Assembly (NCBI GenBank): GCA_958298945.1
Contig: OY282605.1
Span: forward strand, 115,750,267 to 115,814,266
Source: Atherix ibis
Lineage: Eukaryota; Arthropoda; Insecta; Diptera; Athericidae
DNA: 64,000 nt
Reading direction: 5' to 3'
The position numbers and the translations under genes were made by a program. Below the pieces are notes generated by a model. That model saw nothing but the letters and a program-made list of their open reading frames with translations. It was not told where the DNA came from and did not search any database. Positions 1 to 10,672 of this stretch are shown in pieces. Within the stretch, counting starts at the first letter, position 1. The number at the start of each line of letters is the position of its first letter.

Positions 1-1182
1 ATCAGCTGTTTTTTATTAAAAAAAACTTATGTTTTTTTTCATAGAAAGCAAAAACAAATTTATTCAAAGTACTTGGCCTGGCTAGCTACAAATTTTTTCC
101 ATCTCTCGAGCAATTTGTAGATACCACCCAAAAAATATTCCTTCTCCTTCGAGGCAAACCACTTACCAAGCCATTTTCGGACGTCTTCGTAAGAATCGAA
201 GTGCTGCTCAGCGAGCGCGTGGCCCATCGACGAAAATAGGTGGTAAGCGGAAGGGGCCAGGCCTGGAGAATAATCGCGGTGGGGTAGCACCCCCCAGTTG
301 AGTGTCTCCACGTAGTTTCGGACTGTTTTTGACGTGTGCGATAGTGCGTTGTCGTGGAGGAAAATAAGATTGTAATGTCTTTGTTGATAATCCGTCATTT
401 TTTCACGCAGAGCATGGTGCAATTTGATCATTTGTTGGTGGTAGCGGCGGGTATTGACAGCTTCACCAGGTTTCAACATCTCATAGTAGACGATACCCTG
501 CTGATCTCACCAAACGCCGAAGCCATTTGGTCTTGGGGAAGATGTTGATGGTTGGCCGGTATCAACCCACAATTTCTTGCATTTAGGATTCTCGAAATAT
601 TTCCACTTTTCATCGCCTGTCACAATCCAATGAAGGAACGACTTTCTTTTTTGTCTGGCGAGCAAGATTTCGCATGTGTTTTGGCGTGGCTCCATCTGCC
701 AATTGTTTAATTCATGCGGCACCCATTTTTCGATCTTTTCAATCTTTCCCATGACACGCAGATGCATGGAAATGGCTAGTTGAGTAACACCCAATTGCTC
801 CGCGAGCATTTTTTGCGATTGGGTATCGTCTTCGTCCAAAATAGCCTGCAAAATTACCGTCTTTGAACCAATGAAACCAATCTCGGCACGTTGTTTCCGA
901 TAAAGCACGGTCACCATAGGCCTCCATAAGCATTCGGCAACCGATTTCTTCAAATTGAAACAGAAAAGCAGAGCTTCCCGCATATGCTCTTTTTCTGGCA
1001 CAAAACTAAACATGATTACGAAAGTAAAAATGTATGTTGTTGTACGAAATTGCTGACAATGTGCACTGATTAATGTTGACAGATGTCAAACTCAAAAAAA
1101 AAGTATGGCGTGCCCATGGTAGCTTAATACGCTCACTCACGCCATCTATAACTAAACAGCGGATTTAAGCTTACACACCTGG
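1..1182 (-). mobile_element. mariner copy A1, mauritiana (Mos1-like) lineage, cut by window edge
   Basis: The right end reads ...tacacacctgg followed by TA at 1183-1184. This matches the end of the terminal inverted repeat (TIR) shared with copies at 13282, 28706 and 41671, whose consensus is ccaggtgtataagcttaaat. The other end lies off the window: position 1 starts inside the inner part of the left TIR. The CCAGGTGTA start and the encoded transposase place it near Mos1. It is non-autonomous because the transposase is broken. Confidence 0.9.
60..1013 (-). pseudogene. broken Mos1-like mariner transposase (A1)
   Basis: Transposase of the DD34D mariner family, which would bind the TIRs and cut and paste the element at TA. 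The start at 1013 gives an N-terminus FSFVPEKEHMREALLF, very like Mos1. The first frame (1013-507) carries helix-turn-helix text, the linker WVPHELN and the first catalytic Asp in VTGDEKW. About 60 bases between the two helix-turn-helix parts are missing. After a frameshift, the second frame (479-60) carries the second Asp in LHDNA. The position of the third Asp is changed: it reads SPGLAPSAYHLF where the family has SPDLAPSDYHLF. The product would be inactive. Confidence 0.92.
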
Positions 1183-1184
1183 TA

Positions 1185-2073
1185 TTTTTGACAATAAAAA
1201 TAAATAATATAATTTATTTATTGTATTTAACAATGCAAACAAATTTCGAAAGAATTAACGCCTACATATACTTGTACACAAACACAACCTTTCACAGAAG
1301 AAAAAACATATTAAAAGCACTTTCTTAATTTAAAAATTTTATATTTTAAATTTACATATTACCCGTAAATAATGATTGTATTTTTCCCCAGTATAACACT
1401 TGATAGGGGTCAAAGGAATATTATTATCCAAACTCATTTCTGGGCAATATCATACAACTTTATTCTATCGTCTGATGAGGTAGGACATACTTTTTTTAAA
1501 TATAATTTATAATTGATATTTTTTAATGTTATATAAATTTTTTAAATATTAAATTGAAAAAATAAAAAACCCAAAAATTTTTTGGCAAATTCTGTGAGGT
1601 TTTTAGATCACTTAATAGCTTTTACAAGTCCTCCTTTTAAATCTTAAAACAAACTAACTAAATGACCTCATTACTGTAGAATTACTTCTGGCCTCTGGGT
1701 TATATTTTATGTATCTTCCATATAATTAAATCTGCCCTCTAAATTTTGGATGATTCTTTAGATGTAAATGGTGTATAGAATTTTTTTTATAAATGGCCTA
1801 TCCTCTTCTATATATCATATTCGTCTGTTTGGAAGATGTATTTCTCTTTCTATCTACCGCAGGTAAAATACTAACCGGGAGTTCTATTAGGAATGCAAAT
1901 TTCTCTCTAACCTCAATTTCCTGTGTCATTTCAAGAGCTTGATTGGAGCTTCTTCTGAATTTCCATCCATGGATGGCCATCAATCTTCTTCTTTTTGCGA
2001 GCAGAAACTTTTATGTGCTCCAGTCTCTACCTATACCAGATATAGCCTGCAGGTGTTTTTCTGAAAATAAATC
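1185..2073. other. AT-rich intergenic, no recognised feature
   Basis: Mostly A/T-rich sequence with short T and A runs. A 61-codon minus frame at 1798-1983 shows no family signature. The right part (1800-2073) is less AT-rich and forms the flank into which the hAT element inserted. It may be old retroelement sequence, but I cannot name it. Confidence 0.5.
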
Positions 2074-2081
2074 TTCTAGAG

Positions 2082-3054
2082 CAGGGGTCGGCAACCTATG
2101 ACCCGCGGTTCACCGAGTGATCCATTTGATAATTTCAAGTGACCTACTTTAGTTCCGAAAATAAAATATAATATATAAAAATGAATTATAAAACAAAAAA
2201 GTAAGGTTTGCACTAACGTTATCGAAATTAGCGTCGCGTAATTATAACTCATCGCATTGATTTCCATGCATTTAAATTTGAAGCCGTAGTAGTAGCCCAA
2301 TTACAACTGGGCGGTTATACATATAAGTGTTTATGCAATATCGATGAAAGCTATCTAAATATGTTCGAAATTTGGATTTTCGTCATTAAAAGTGAATATG
2401 AAAGTCGATTTCAAAGTTTTAAGAAACATGGAGAAATGTTCACATTTATAATAAAGCCCTAGGAAATAGAAGATATTTTTTTTTTAAATTTGCAGTATTT
2501 TCAATATCTAAAAATTGACAATTTTAATTTAGAAATAATTGATTTTAAAAATTCAATGTTATGGACCGATAAATTCAAGAAATTGCGGAAAGATTTGGAA
2601 AAAACCGAAGATTATCTTCTCATGATATCAACATTTTAGGGATCAGTTCCTACGAAGTTTTCATCTTTGAAAAAAATAGGCTTTGCCATTTTGTCCACAT
2701 TCGGTTTAACTTATAAATGTGAGCAAATATTTTCACAAAGAAATTTATATTAAAGAAGAACAGGAACACGTTAACTACCGAAAATTCAGATCGTTTTAAA
2801 ACGACTAACTAGAAAGCAGACTTAACTAAACTGACGTCACAAGTTCAATATCAGGGGAGCCATTGATATAGAAGAGAACGTTTATAAAAAAAATTTATTC
2901 AACTATGTTTGTAATTATTTTCTTAATAAAATATATCTTATTATTTACTAAAAAAAACTTTTTTAATACGAAAATATCTCTGACCAAAACGTCACCTTAA
3001 TTCTCACATTTTGGTTGATTTTGACCTTTGGCCAAAAAAGGTTGCCGACCCCTG
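2082..3054 (+). mobile_element. hAT transposon with exact 8-bp target duplication
   Basis: Starts caggggtcggcaacct and ends with its inverse, aggttgccgacccctg. Both ends are flanked by the direct repeat ttctagag (2074-2081 and 3055-3062). An 8-bp duplication and the CAGGGGTCGGCAA terminus are typical of the Zaphod/Tip100-like part of hAT. At 973 bp it is far shorter than an autonomous hAT and carries only decayed transposase text. Confidence 0.93.
2340..2820 (+). pseudogene. decayed hAT transposase, C-terminal part
   Basis: In changing frames the plus strand reads FEIWIFVIKSEYESRF, then LKIDNFNLEIIDFKN, then STFGLTYKCEQIFS and KKNRNTLTTENSDRF. These follow the order of the C-terminal half of hAT transposases: the 'FIINPF/LQLELIDLQ' stretch, then the hATC dimerisation block with its S-x-(S/T)-x-C-E-x-x-F-S core and SKxRxxLTxExL. 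Several stops and indels make it non-functional. The N-terminal BED finger and the RNase H-like core are absent. Confidence 0.75.
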
Positions 3055-3119
3055 TTCTAGAGGTACTTAAAAAAAAAAATTTCCTAATCACTAATTTGAC
3101 ATCCGATCTGAAAACTCCA

Positions 3120-3740
3120 TAATTTAGCAATGCATATTGAGAGAAAAGACTATTGCCCAGGAGTATTTTTAGATATCTCCCAAGTGGGGCATCCTGGGCT
3201 ACTCTGGAAACTCAAGATATCCCTTCCTTCTAAATACTAACTTATTATAAATTGATATCTTTCTCAATGTCGTTATAAAATAGCAGTTAATTCACAATTC
3301 TCAGAAATATATCCTATTTCAGCCGGAGTCCCACAAGGAAATGTCCTTGGTCCTAATTTTTATGATATTTATACCCACAATATCTAATCTGATTCTAAGA
3401 GTAAAATTTTTAATGCAGACTTTAATAATTTCCTTTCCCACCAATCCTAGTTTAAGAGATGGAGAGTGAAGGTATAAGAACAAAAAAGTGTACACATTAC
3501 TTTTACTCTTTTCCAAGGACAATCGACCCATTTATACCTTAATAGCAACATAATTCCACAATATGCAAACTTACATTACTTAAGACTACACTTAGGAAAG
3601 AGACTTATTTGAAACTATTAAATTAAACTTTATGGTTCAACGAAACGTTTCAATTCCTATCGCATTTAGTCCTTACAATCCAAGATCATCTGTAAGATTG
3701 TTGATGCATGCATCCCTTTTATGTTCGTAATAATATAATA
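3120..3740 (+). pseudogene. decayed jockey-like reverse transcriptase fragment (N3)
   Basis: Plus-strand text gives GVFLDISQVGHPGLLWKL, then ISAGVPQGNVLGPN, FKRWRVKV and YGSTKRFNS with stops between. It is the same order as the intact motifs in N1 (25028-26497) and N2 (48408-49645): palm LDISHAF, the VPQGS fingers motif, the post-palm KRWRVKVNEQKS and the C-terminal YGLEFWGS. The YADD segment is lost. Probably an older diverged copy of the same lineage. No target duplication was found. Confidence 0.75.
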
Positions 3741-3910
3741 TTGATGATCTAAATGTTTCCCTATATTAAGGGTCTGTTTAGTAAATTCCCCATTACTAAA
3801 TCTTCCACTTACGTGTATCCTTTCATCATAATCTACTTCTTTTACCCTCTCCAGGGTATATTCACTCCCATTTCATTGCTCTACAATATAGTAAATTAAT
3901 TTCTAATGTA

Positions 3911-5163
3911 CGAGGTTCGTTCAATAAGTCCTTAGAAAATCCGAGAAATTGCGCTCGTAGTGTCGGTAAAGTTTTTTTTTTTTTTGTAAGTAGCACTATC
4001 GACAGGAAAGCTGTTAAAATTTCAGCTCGATCCATAGCGTAGGTCGATTAAAGTTAACGACATTTATTTGTGCATACCAATGGAAAAAAGCGAGTTTAGG
4101 GCTGTCATCAAACATCTCCATTTGAAAGGCTTAAGCCCGAAAGAAATCAAAACCGAGTTGGATGCAGTTCATGATACATCTGCACCTGTGTTTGCGATGG
4201 TTTACAATTGGGTGAATGAATTTAAACGTGGCTGTTCATCCACAAAAGATGAACATCGTTCAGGACGCCCAGTTGAGGTGTCTACTCCTGAAATCATCGA
4301 CAAAATCCACGATCTGATTTTGAACGATCGGCGAATTAAAGTGCGCAAATTAGTTGAGGCCACGGGCATATCACAAGGTACAGTCGCTGCAATTTTGCAT
4401 GAAAAATTGTCTGTGAAAAAAATTTCGGCAAGATGGGGTGCCGCGTTTGCTTTCAATCGTGCAGTGGACTCTGAGGCTATGTTGGCACTCTTTCATCGCA
4501 ATCCTGCCGAATTCCTTCGTCGATATGTCACTGTGGACGAAACCTGGATACACTACTACACCCCAGAAACGAAGAGACAGTCATCACAGTGGATTTTCAA
4601 GGGTGAACGGGCTCCGAAGAAGGCAAAAACTGTGCCATCGGCCGGCAAGGTGATGGCCACGGTCTTTTGGGATTCGCGGGGCATCATTTTTATCGACTAC
4701 TTGGAAAAAGGAAAAACAATAACAGGAGCATATTACGCGTCGTTATTGCAACGGTTGAGCGAGGAAATCAAAGAGAAACGCCCCCATCTGAAGAAGAAAA
4801 AAATCCTCTTGCATCAGGACAATGCGCGTGTGCACACCTGCGCTGTTTCCATGGCCAAAATTGTGGAATTGAGAATGGAATTGTTGCAGCATCCCGCTTA
4901 TTCACCAGATTTGGCCCCGAGTGACTATTTTCTTTTCCCCAATCTGAAGAAATGGCTTGGCGGACGACGGTTTACTTCCAACGAGGACGTCATTGCTCAA
5001 ACGGATGAGTATTTTGCAAAACTTCCGAAATTCTATTTTTTGGACGGGATAAAAATTTTGGAAAAGCGGTTGGAAAAGTGTATAGAACTAAAAGGAGATA
5101 ATGTTGAAAAATAAAATAAAAAAATGTTCCATCTTTTTCTAAGGACTTATTGAACGACCCTCG
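3911..5163 (+). mobile_element. full-length mariner copy B1, irritans (Himar1-like) lineage
   Basis: Begins cgaggttcgttcaataagtc and ends with the inverse gacttattgaacgaccctcg, flanked by TA on both sides (3909-3910, 5164-5165). At about 1.25 kb it is a normal full-length mariner. The TIRs are shared with B2 (49930-51209) and B3 (56895-57457). It carries the best-preserved transposase of the window. Confidence 0.95.
4080..5114 (+). CDS. near full-length Himar1-like mariner transposase (B1)
   Basis: Open frame of 344 codons from MEKSEFRAV, the family's usual start; an upstream in-frame ATG at 4068 adds four residues. Helix-turn-helix region to about residue 110 (KGLSPKEIK, YNWVNEFKRG, RSGRPVEV). 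The catalytic triad is visible, counted from the 4068 ATG: D157 in VTVDETW, D251 in LHQDNA and D286 in APSDYF, with 34 residues between the last two (DD34D). Anomaly: where B2 has ARWVPRLL this copy has ARWGAAFAF. An inserted G shifts the frame and a nearby 16-base deletion restores it, so the conserved WVP(H/R)(E/L)L linker is gone. The frame is open but the enzyme is probably impaired. Confidence 0.9.
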   Translation: MEKSEFRAVIKHLHLKGLSPKEIKTELDAVHDTSAPVFAMVYNWVNEFKRGCSSTKDEHRSGRPVEVSTPEIIDKIHDLILNDRRIKVRKLVEATGISQGTVAAILHEKLSVKKISARWGAAFAFNRAVDSEAMLALFHRNPAEFLRRYVTVDETWIHYYTPETKRQSSQWIFKGERAPKKAKTVPSAGKVMATVFWDSRGIIFIDYLEKGKTITGAYYASLLQRLSEEIKEKRPHLKKKKILLHQDNARVHTCAVSMAKIVELRMELLQHPAYSPDLAPSDYFLFPNLKKWLGGRRFTSNEDVIAQTDEYFAKLPKFYFLDGIKILEKRLEKCIELKGDNVEK

Positions 5164-5165
5164 TA

Positions 5166-6553
5166 TATCTGCTTGGTAGAAAAATATTTCTACTTTTAGA
5201 TACTAATAAAGAGAAAAAATTAACAAAATTTAAATTTTATATATAATAATGATCAAACAATAATCATTATTAATTAGAAGAATTTAAATAATAAAATAAA
5301 CATTTACTATAGAAGAGTCCTGTTAATGTCCATTCCTTAATGGATCGCAAAATCCTTATTTCTGAAAACTAGAATATTTTTTCTATTTCTTTTTATAAAA
5401 TAGAACGAAATAAAATCGATGGTAGACATTTTCGAATAAAAAATATTTAAACAAATATTTTCAAAATCATTTTAAAGATTTGTCTAGAAGTAGAAATTTA
5501 TTAAATTGGATGGAAATGTAAATTCTCCCATACACATTATGGTTTAGTCGATCGGCTTAGTCGTAATTCTATCCGAAACTTTCCAAAAACTGAACAAACA
5601 TTTTCTTTCCAGACCGATAAAACTAAAAGAGAACATCTTCGAACAAATAATAATACCGATAAGATTTGTGCTTATTTTTAGATGTTTCCAAACCTCCTAT
5701 AAATTGAAGAAATTTTTCGTAAACAACATTGAATCATTTTTGTACATCATTCCAATGGTACTTAGTATTTGCCTAAGCAACAGATCAACTAAATCCATCG
5801 AAACCAATATTCCTTACAAAATAATACACAAAAATATGTGTTTATTTATTCATGAAAGAAAAGTTGTGCATTAAATTTAAATTAACATTTCTACTCTAAA
5901 AAAGAAAAAATTAAGAAAAAAATTACAAACTTAATAAAAATTTCATATCATGTTTAACTTAAATATTACGCTTTGTCATCAAATATTTTTTTAAAACTGA
6001 TGAATTTTTGCATTTTTGTGATAACATACACTTGCGCACGTATGTGTATCCACACGTGTGCAAATTATATTTTATGGAAATTTTTTTGCATATTTTTGCT
6101 AAAAATTTTATTTTAAGAAATGATGTTGGCAAAAAAAATTCCATAGAACACATTCTAATATGGATATTGGCAATATATCTTATAAATATTGATCTTCTCA
6201 TAGAAGGATAACATTGAAAAAATGTTGTTTACTCAAGAAATGAAAATATGTTGAACATACAATTGGTAAATATATTGATTTTTGCTAATTTTATATTCTT
6301 ATTTTGATATCATCTTGTAAATATACAAATATACTCACAGTTAAGGGTGGGTTGAGTATGAAAATTTTCAAATACAATAATTTCTATCAAACATTGAAGG
6401 TTATGAATTGTTTAAAAACAATTAAATTTTACGAATAAATTTTTGCAATATAATCAATTAATTATATTTGAAAATAAATGTAAAATTAGAAAAAAGAGCC
6501 TATATTGGGGGTATAGCAGAAAGTACTTTTGTATTGTTAAATATCCTACAAAA
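5166..6553. other. AT-rich spacer without recognised genes
   Basis: Several 60-80 codon frames occur on both strands, but they are A/T-codon shadows with no family match. Around 6028-6062 a run alternating purine and pyrimidine (acttgcgcacgtatgtgtat and following) is the only non-random feature I see. Confidence 0.5.
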
Positions 6554-6555
6554 TA

Positions 6556-7156
6556 TTGGGTTGTCAAGAAAGTAATTTCGTTTTTTTTTAAAAATAAAAA
6601 TGAAAGACAATTTTCTTATAGTGAATTAATATTTTATTCAATTAAATACTATCCAGTCTGATCCAATACCCTTTTCCATCTTTCTGGCAGTAGCATGATT
6701 CCATGCTCATAAAATTTTTGACCTTTGCTAGCAAAAAACCGATCCAAGTGATTTTTGACTTCCTCATTTGAATTAAACCATTTACCGTTTAAAAAAAATT
6801 GTAGAGACCGGAACAAATTATAATCGGAAGGTCTGGAGAATATGGTGGGTGTGGCAGTATATCCCATCCAAGCTGTAAAAGCTTTTGCCAAGTGGTCAAA
6901 CTTGTTTGTGGTTTCGCATTATCTTGTTGAAACACTATACCTTTCCTTTTGACCAATTCTGACCTTTTTTCTTTAAGTAAATCATTCAATTTGTCCAACT
7001 GATGACAGTACACTTCAGAATTGATCGTTGTGTTTCTCAGCTATGTCAGCTGTCAAAATACATATGATTATGCAGCTTAAGTGTGAAGTTAGTTGTGAAA
7101 AAATTCAATTAAATCCTCTGTTGGGAAACAATGAAATTACTTTCTTGACAACCCAA
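6556..7156 (-). mobile_element. internally deleted mariner C1, mellifera-like lineage
   Basis: Left end ttgggttgtcaagaaagtaa after TA (6554-6555). The right end is the inverse, ttactttcttgacaacccaa, before TA (7157-7158). About 600 bp against about 1170 bp for C2, because most of the 5' half of the transposase is deleted. It seems to have inserted in the tail of an older mariner-like sequence: 7157-7190 resembles 27703-27740. Confidence 0.92.
6649..7013 (-). pseudogene. C-terminal remnant of mellifera-like transposase (C1)
   Basis: Two overlapping minus frames (7013-6789 and 6891-6649). They read VYCHQLDKLNDLLKEKRSEL, FQQDNAKPQTS (second catalytic Asp), LGWDILPHPPYSPDLP and, after a frameshift, SLQFFLNGKWFNS and LPERWKRVLDQTG. 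The third catalytic Asp position falls in the frameshifted stretch. The N-terminal DNA-binding half is deleted. Confidence 0.88.
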
Positions 7157-7595
7157 TAGTTCCTTTTGGGCAGTTATACATTGGTAGCAGTGCTGGAAGG
7201 CTTTAACTGGAATAGCTATCAATAGTATGAAGGTGATGCACTTTCAAGTATTTTTTTTTATTTGTGGATACAAAAAAAGTGAAACGAATGAATTAAGGGG
7301 GGGGGGGGGGGTAGGTTGTGCTAAAAATTTACAGGATTTCTTATTTCCGACCAAAACTCGATGATGAAGATGGTCTTGGTAACAAATTCAAATGTCTTTA
7401 ATGTCCTATTGGACGTAAATAACACTTTTTATCTGATTCTTTCATGGACTTCTAATCAGCTTCAACATTAGTCAACCATCTGATCTCAAAATAGCCATCA
7501 TTCCTCTCCAAAATTTCCAAAAATTTATGTGCCAGTGGAAAACTTGGAATATTCCCCCATAGCCTCTTTGTAATTTTTGTAATATGTGCCATATG

Positions 7596-7663
7596 AAACT
7601 TCTTGCTCCAAAATAAAACTTCACTTTTATTGAAGTGAAGTTTTATTTTGGCGCAAGAAGTTT
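7596..7663. repeat. 31-bp near-perfect inverted repeat, 6-nt loop
   Basis: Arms 7596-7626 and 7633-7663 are reverse complements with a single mismatch (gctcc against ggcgc), separated by ttattg. The short loop and near identity suggest a recent fold-back duplication rather than an old TIR pair. It lies just downstream of the Tc1 relic on the minus strand. Confidence 0.9.
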
Positions 7664-7829
7664 GGATCGGATAATTACCGGTCGAGGTTAAAATTTGTAC
7701 TATCAAACAAACTATGTACACTTCCGGTCTAAAGTTGCCAACCACCTTGGTTTTAGGGAGAAAGTAAAATAAAACTCGGTGATTGAAATAAACGAGCGAA
7801 AAAGAAATTTACTTCTTTTTTTATACTGT

Positions 7830-8600
7830 ATTAATTGGAAAACTTCCTTTTTGTGAAAAAACCCTACTTTGTGTTTGATAACAGGTTGTACAATTCTAGA
7901 CAATTGATCGATCAGTTTCTTATACAAATGATCTTCCCTAAGTCTTTCTTGGCAAATGGACAGAACTACCTCCATCCTTTTATCTAGCTCATCCCATAAC
8001 ACTTCTATGTGGTTGATATTGGGTGATTGTAGTGGACATGCCGAAATGCCGCCTTGTTTTTGATTTTACAAAAATTATCTACATAATTTTTTGAATCGTT
8101 TTTCTACTTCAAAACGAATCCTTCTTTTCTTAAAATTCCATCAATCCGAACTAAGTCTCCCATTCCATTCGTCAAGAAGCAACTCCAAATCATAAACGAG
8201 AGCACGTAGATTCTTCGTTTGGACCTCAAAAGCTGCAGCTTTTACTCATCCGTACAAAGTACATTGTTAATGTCGTCAACAAATCCTTTTTTTATTTTGA
8301 GGTCATACTAATAGTACTGTCACGCGCCAAAACAGACCACCCCTCAAATGCCTTCTCATCGTTATTAGAGGCACAAGCTTGACGCGGACAAATTTTTGAG
8401 GTGAATTACATTAATTAATTAATTCGGACTAAACTTAAGGTGCTATAAGTCTTTGATTCCTTTTACTTGTTATGCAAACTAATGGATCTTTGCTTAAACT
8501 AGTAATTTTAGGCTTACTATACCGTTGAAACTCTTATTACTACGGGGCTGACTATAACGCTCCATAGTTTGATGAACACAACTCCTTGAAATTTTATCAT
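7830..8600 (-). pseudogene. decayed Tc1-like transposase
   Basis: Read on the minus strand through several stops: KISRSCVHQTMERYSQP (helix-turn-helix), NNVLCTDE with the first catalytic Asp, FMIWSCFLTNGMGDLVRIDG, then ACPLQSPNINHIEVLWDELD and KKLIDQLSRIVQPVIK. This follows Tc1 order: (L/F)TDES, VWGCF, GDLVRIDGI, SPDLNPIExLWDELD, C-terminal AVIKxxGG. The QQDNDPKH block with the second Asp is deleted, and SPDLNP has become SPNINH. No terminal repeats recognised. Confidence 0.85.
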
Positions 8601-9071
8601 TAGTCACCATAAAACGTTATATTTTTTTTTTTAAATATAAAGTAATAATAGCAGGGCGTTTTTTTCAAAACTAATTTTACGATTTCCTAATAACTCCAAC
8701 TTTAGATAAATACTAGGAAAAAAGATCGAAATTAATCCTTTATATATCGATATAGGATAATGTTTTGGCATAGTTAGAAAGGAAAATATTTGAACTTCCC
8801 GAAACAGTGCCATTAAAAATATAACGTACTACAAAGAAGGGCGGGGGAAGTTGGTTATAGCACTTGACCTGTTATGGCGCAAAAAGGGACACAATTGGAA
8901 ATTAGGACTTTTTATTATATTTAATAAATTTTATAATATATTATATATCGAAGGAAATAGTATATGATTTCGGTTTATTAAGATTTTGACTGAAGACTTG
9001 TTTCTGACCGGTCTATCAGAACCAATTGGACACATAAAAACTCATAAGCTAACATTCCTGTTTAATGAATA

Positions 9072-9618
9072 CGAGGTCTGTTCAAAAAGTATCGCGAATT
9101 TTGAATTTCCGCGGGTTATGTGTATTCGATTTTCGATTTAGAACAGTAAATAAGGAATATTACCTGTAAGTTATGCACAAGAACGAAAATTGGCCAGAAA
9201 CGCCCGGATTTGTGGAAGAACGAAAATTGGCTTTTGCACCATGACAAGGACCCTGCTCACGCATCGTTGCTTTTGCGTGAATTTTTGGCTATAAACAACA
9301 CACTAATAATGCCGCAGCCACCGTATTCCCCAAATCTGGCCCGCTGTGAGTTTTTTCTTATTCCCGAAACTGAAGAGCCCCATGAAAGGACGACGCTACG
9401 CTATGATTGAGGAGATAAAGAAGGCATCAAAGGAGGAGCCGAACAAGATCACAAAAAAAGATTTTGTGAAGTGCTTCGAGGATTTGAAAAAACGTCAGCA
9501 CAAGTGTATAATATCTGGTGGGGATTACTTAGAAGGGGACAAAATAGATATTCATGAATAAATAAATAATTTTTGAAAAAAAAAAAACACAAATTTATGA
9601 TACTTTTTGAACAGATAA
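9072..9618 (+). mobile_element. internally deleted mariner D1 (cgaggtctgttcaaaaagta TIR)
   Basis: Left end cgaggtctgttcaaaaagta follows TA at 9070-9071. The right end is a worn copy of the inverse (tactttttgaacagataata, about 9601-9618). The family members at 21078, 44032, 55012 and 61469 show that about half the element, the first part of the transposase, is missing. Confidence 0.88.
9150..9561 (+). pseudogene. C-terminal remnant of D-family mariner transposase (D1)
   Basis: Starts abruptly at the deletion junction, in sequence corresponding to NKEYYLQ of other copies. Frame 9210-9410 gives KNENWLLHHDKDPAHASLLL and MPQPPYSPNLARCEFF. The second catalytic Asp in HHDKD is present, but the third, normally in APCDFF, has become Glu (ARCEFF). 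After a frameshift, 9346-9561 gives SPMKGRRYAMIEEIKKAS and CIISGGDYLEGDKIDIHE. Confidence 0.88.
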
Positions 9619-9619
9619 T

Positions 9620-10400
9620 AAAAATGAATATAATTGAATGTTAACACCACTCCCCCCATATATATAACAGATTTAATACTAGTAAAAAACTATAAATAAA
9701 TAACAACTTTAACAGCCGAAAAAAATAATATTTTATATTATGAGTTAATAAATTAATATTTAATAATTGGATATCAAACCTCTAAGGAGGAAATAATTGT
9801 TAGTCACACAGTATGTTTTTACTACGGATAAATTATCGGATGAGCCATTCTTTCATTTAATATTTGTGCTGATTTTATTGAAAAGATATACTGATAAATC
9901 TATATAAAAAAATATAACTCAAAGTCTGGCTTACATCATCAAATAGATGAACTGGACGAAATATTTTCGAAATTATATGAAATAAAATTGACTTTCACCA
10001 AAAATCCAAACTGATTATTCTCTGCACAAAATATTCTTAAAAATCCAATTAAATTACATAAATTAAAAAGAGAAAATTATCAAAATCAAAATTGCTAAAT
10101 CGTCAGGGGGAGATGAATAATTTCTCTTCAAATTTTAATATACTCGTAATTACTGATATAATATTTGTAATATCAACTCAGAGTCTGACGGTGAATAATC
10201 AAACACCAAAATGGCGAATGAAAAAGAATTTGACCTGGTGCTATGACCATCAGATTACTACTAAAATTCTTTGGTAAAATTGAGCCTTATCGATGAAGAA
10301 AATTTGTTCACCGACCTAAAAAATGACCCTAATATTTCAGTATTTAATTAGTACATTTAAAATGGCAAATATTAGTCTTAATAAATATTATCTTAAATAA
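9620..10400. other. AT-rich spacer, no recognised feature
   Basis: No long frame, no terminal repeat pair and no transposase signature seen. The small plus frame at 10092-10277 has no recognisable motif. Confidence 0.5.
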
Positions 10401-10597
10401 TAGTTGTCTACCATTGGGCTTATTTTGCTACTCACAAGTACTTGGGAGTACTTGCCCAATGGAACACAGAGCTTTCTGACAGAAGTAAAATATAACCTCA
10501 AAATACTGAGTTTATTCAGCTTTTCAACGTGAAGTGGAGTAGATGTGTTTCGGAGAATCTTTGAATTTGATAAATATTACATAATGTTTAAAAATTA

Positions 10598-10672
10598 GAC
10601 CTATAACGAGGGTAAAGCATTAATAAATGTTGTACGAAAACATTTATTAATGCTTTACTCTCGTTATAGGTC
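10598..10672. repeat. 34-bp near-perfect inverted repeat, 7-nt loop
   Basis: Arms 10598-10631 and 10639-10672 are reverse complements with one mismatch (gggtaaag against ctttactc). The loop is gtacgaa. It sits inside the Harbinger relic downstream of the nuclease remnant. With so short a loop it would extrude or fold as an RNA hairpin very readily. Confidence 0.92.

Noticed and set aside
4202..4553. Minus-strand frames inside B1
   Set aside because: Antisense shadows of the mariner transposase.
6028..6062. Alternating purine-pyrimidine stretch as a Z-DNA or regulatory element
   Set aside because: Short and imperfect. Nothing around it supports a function.
7452..7745. 97-codon minus frame next to the Tc1 relic
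   Set aside because: It crosses the 31-bp palindrome and shows no motif of Tc1 or any other family. Probably a chance frame.
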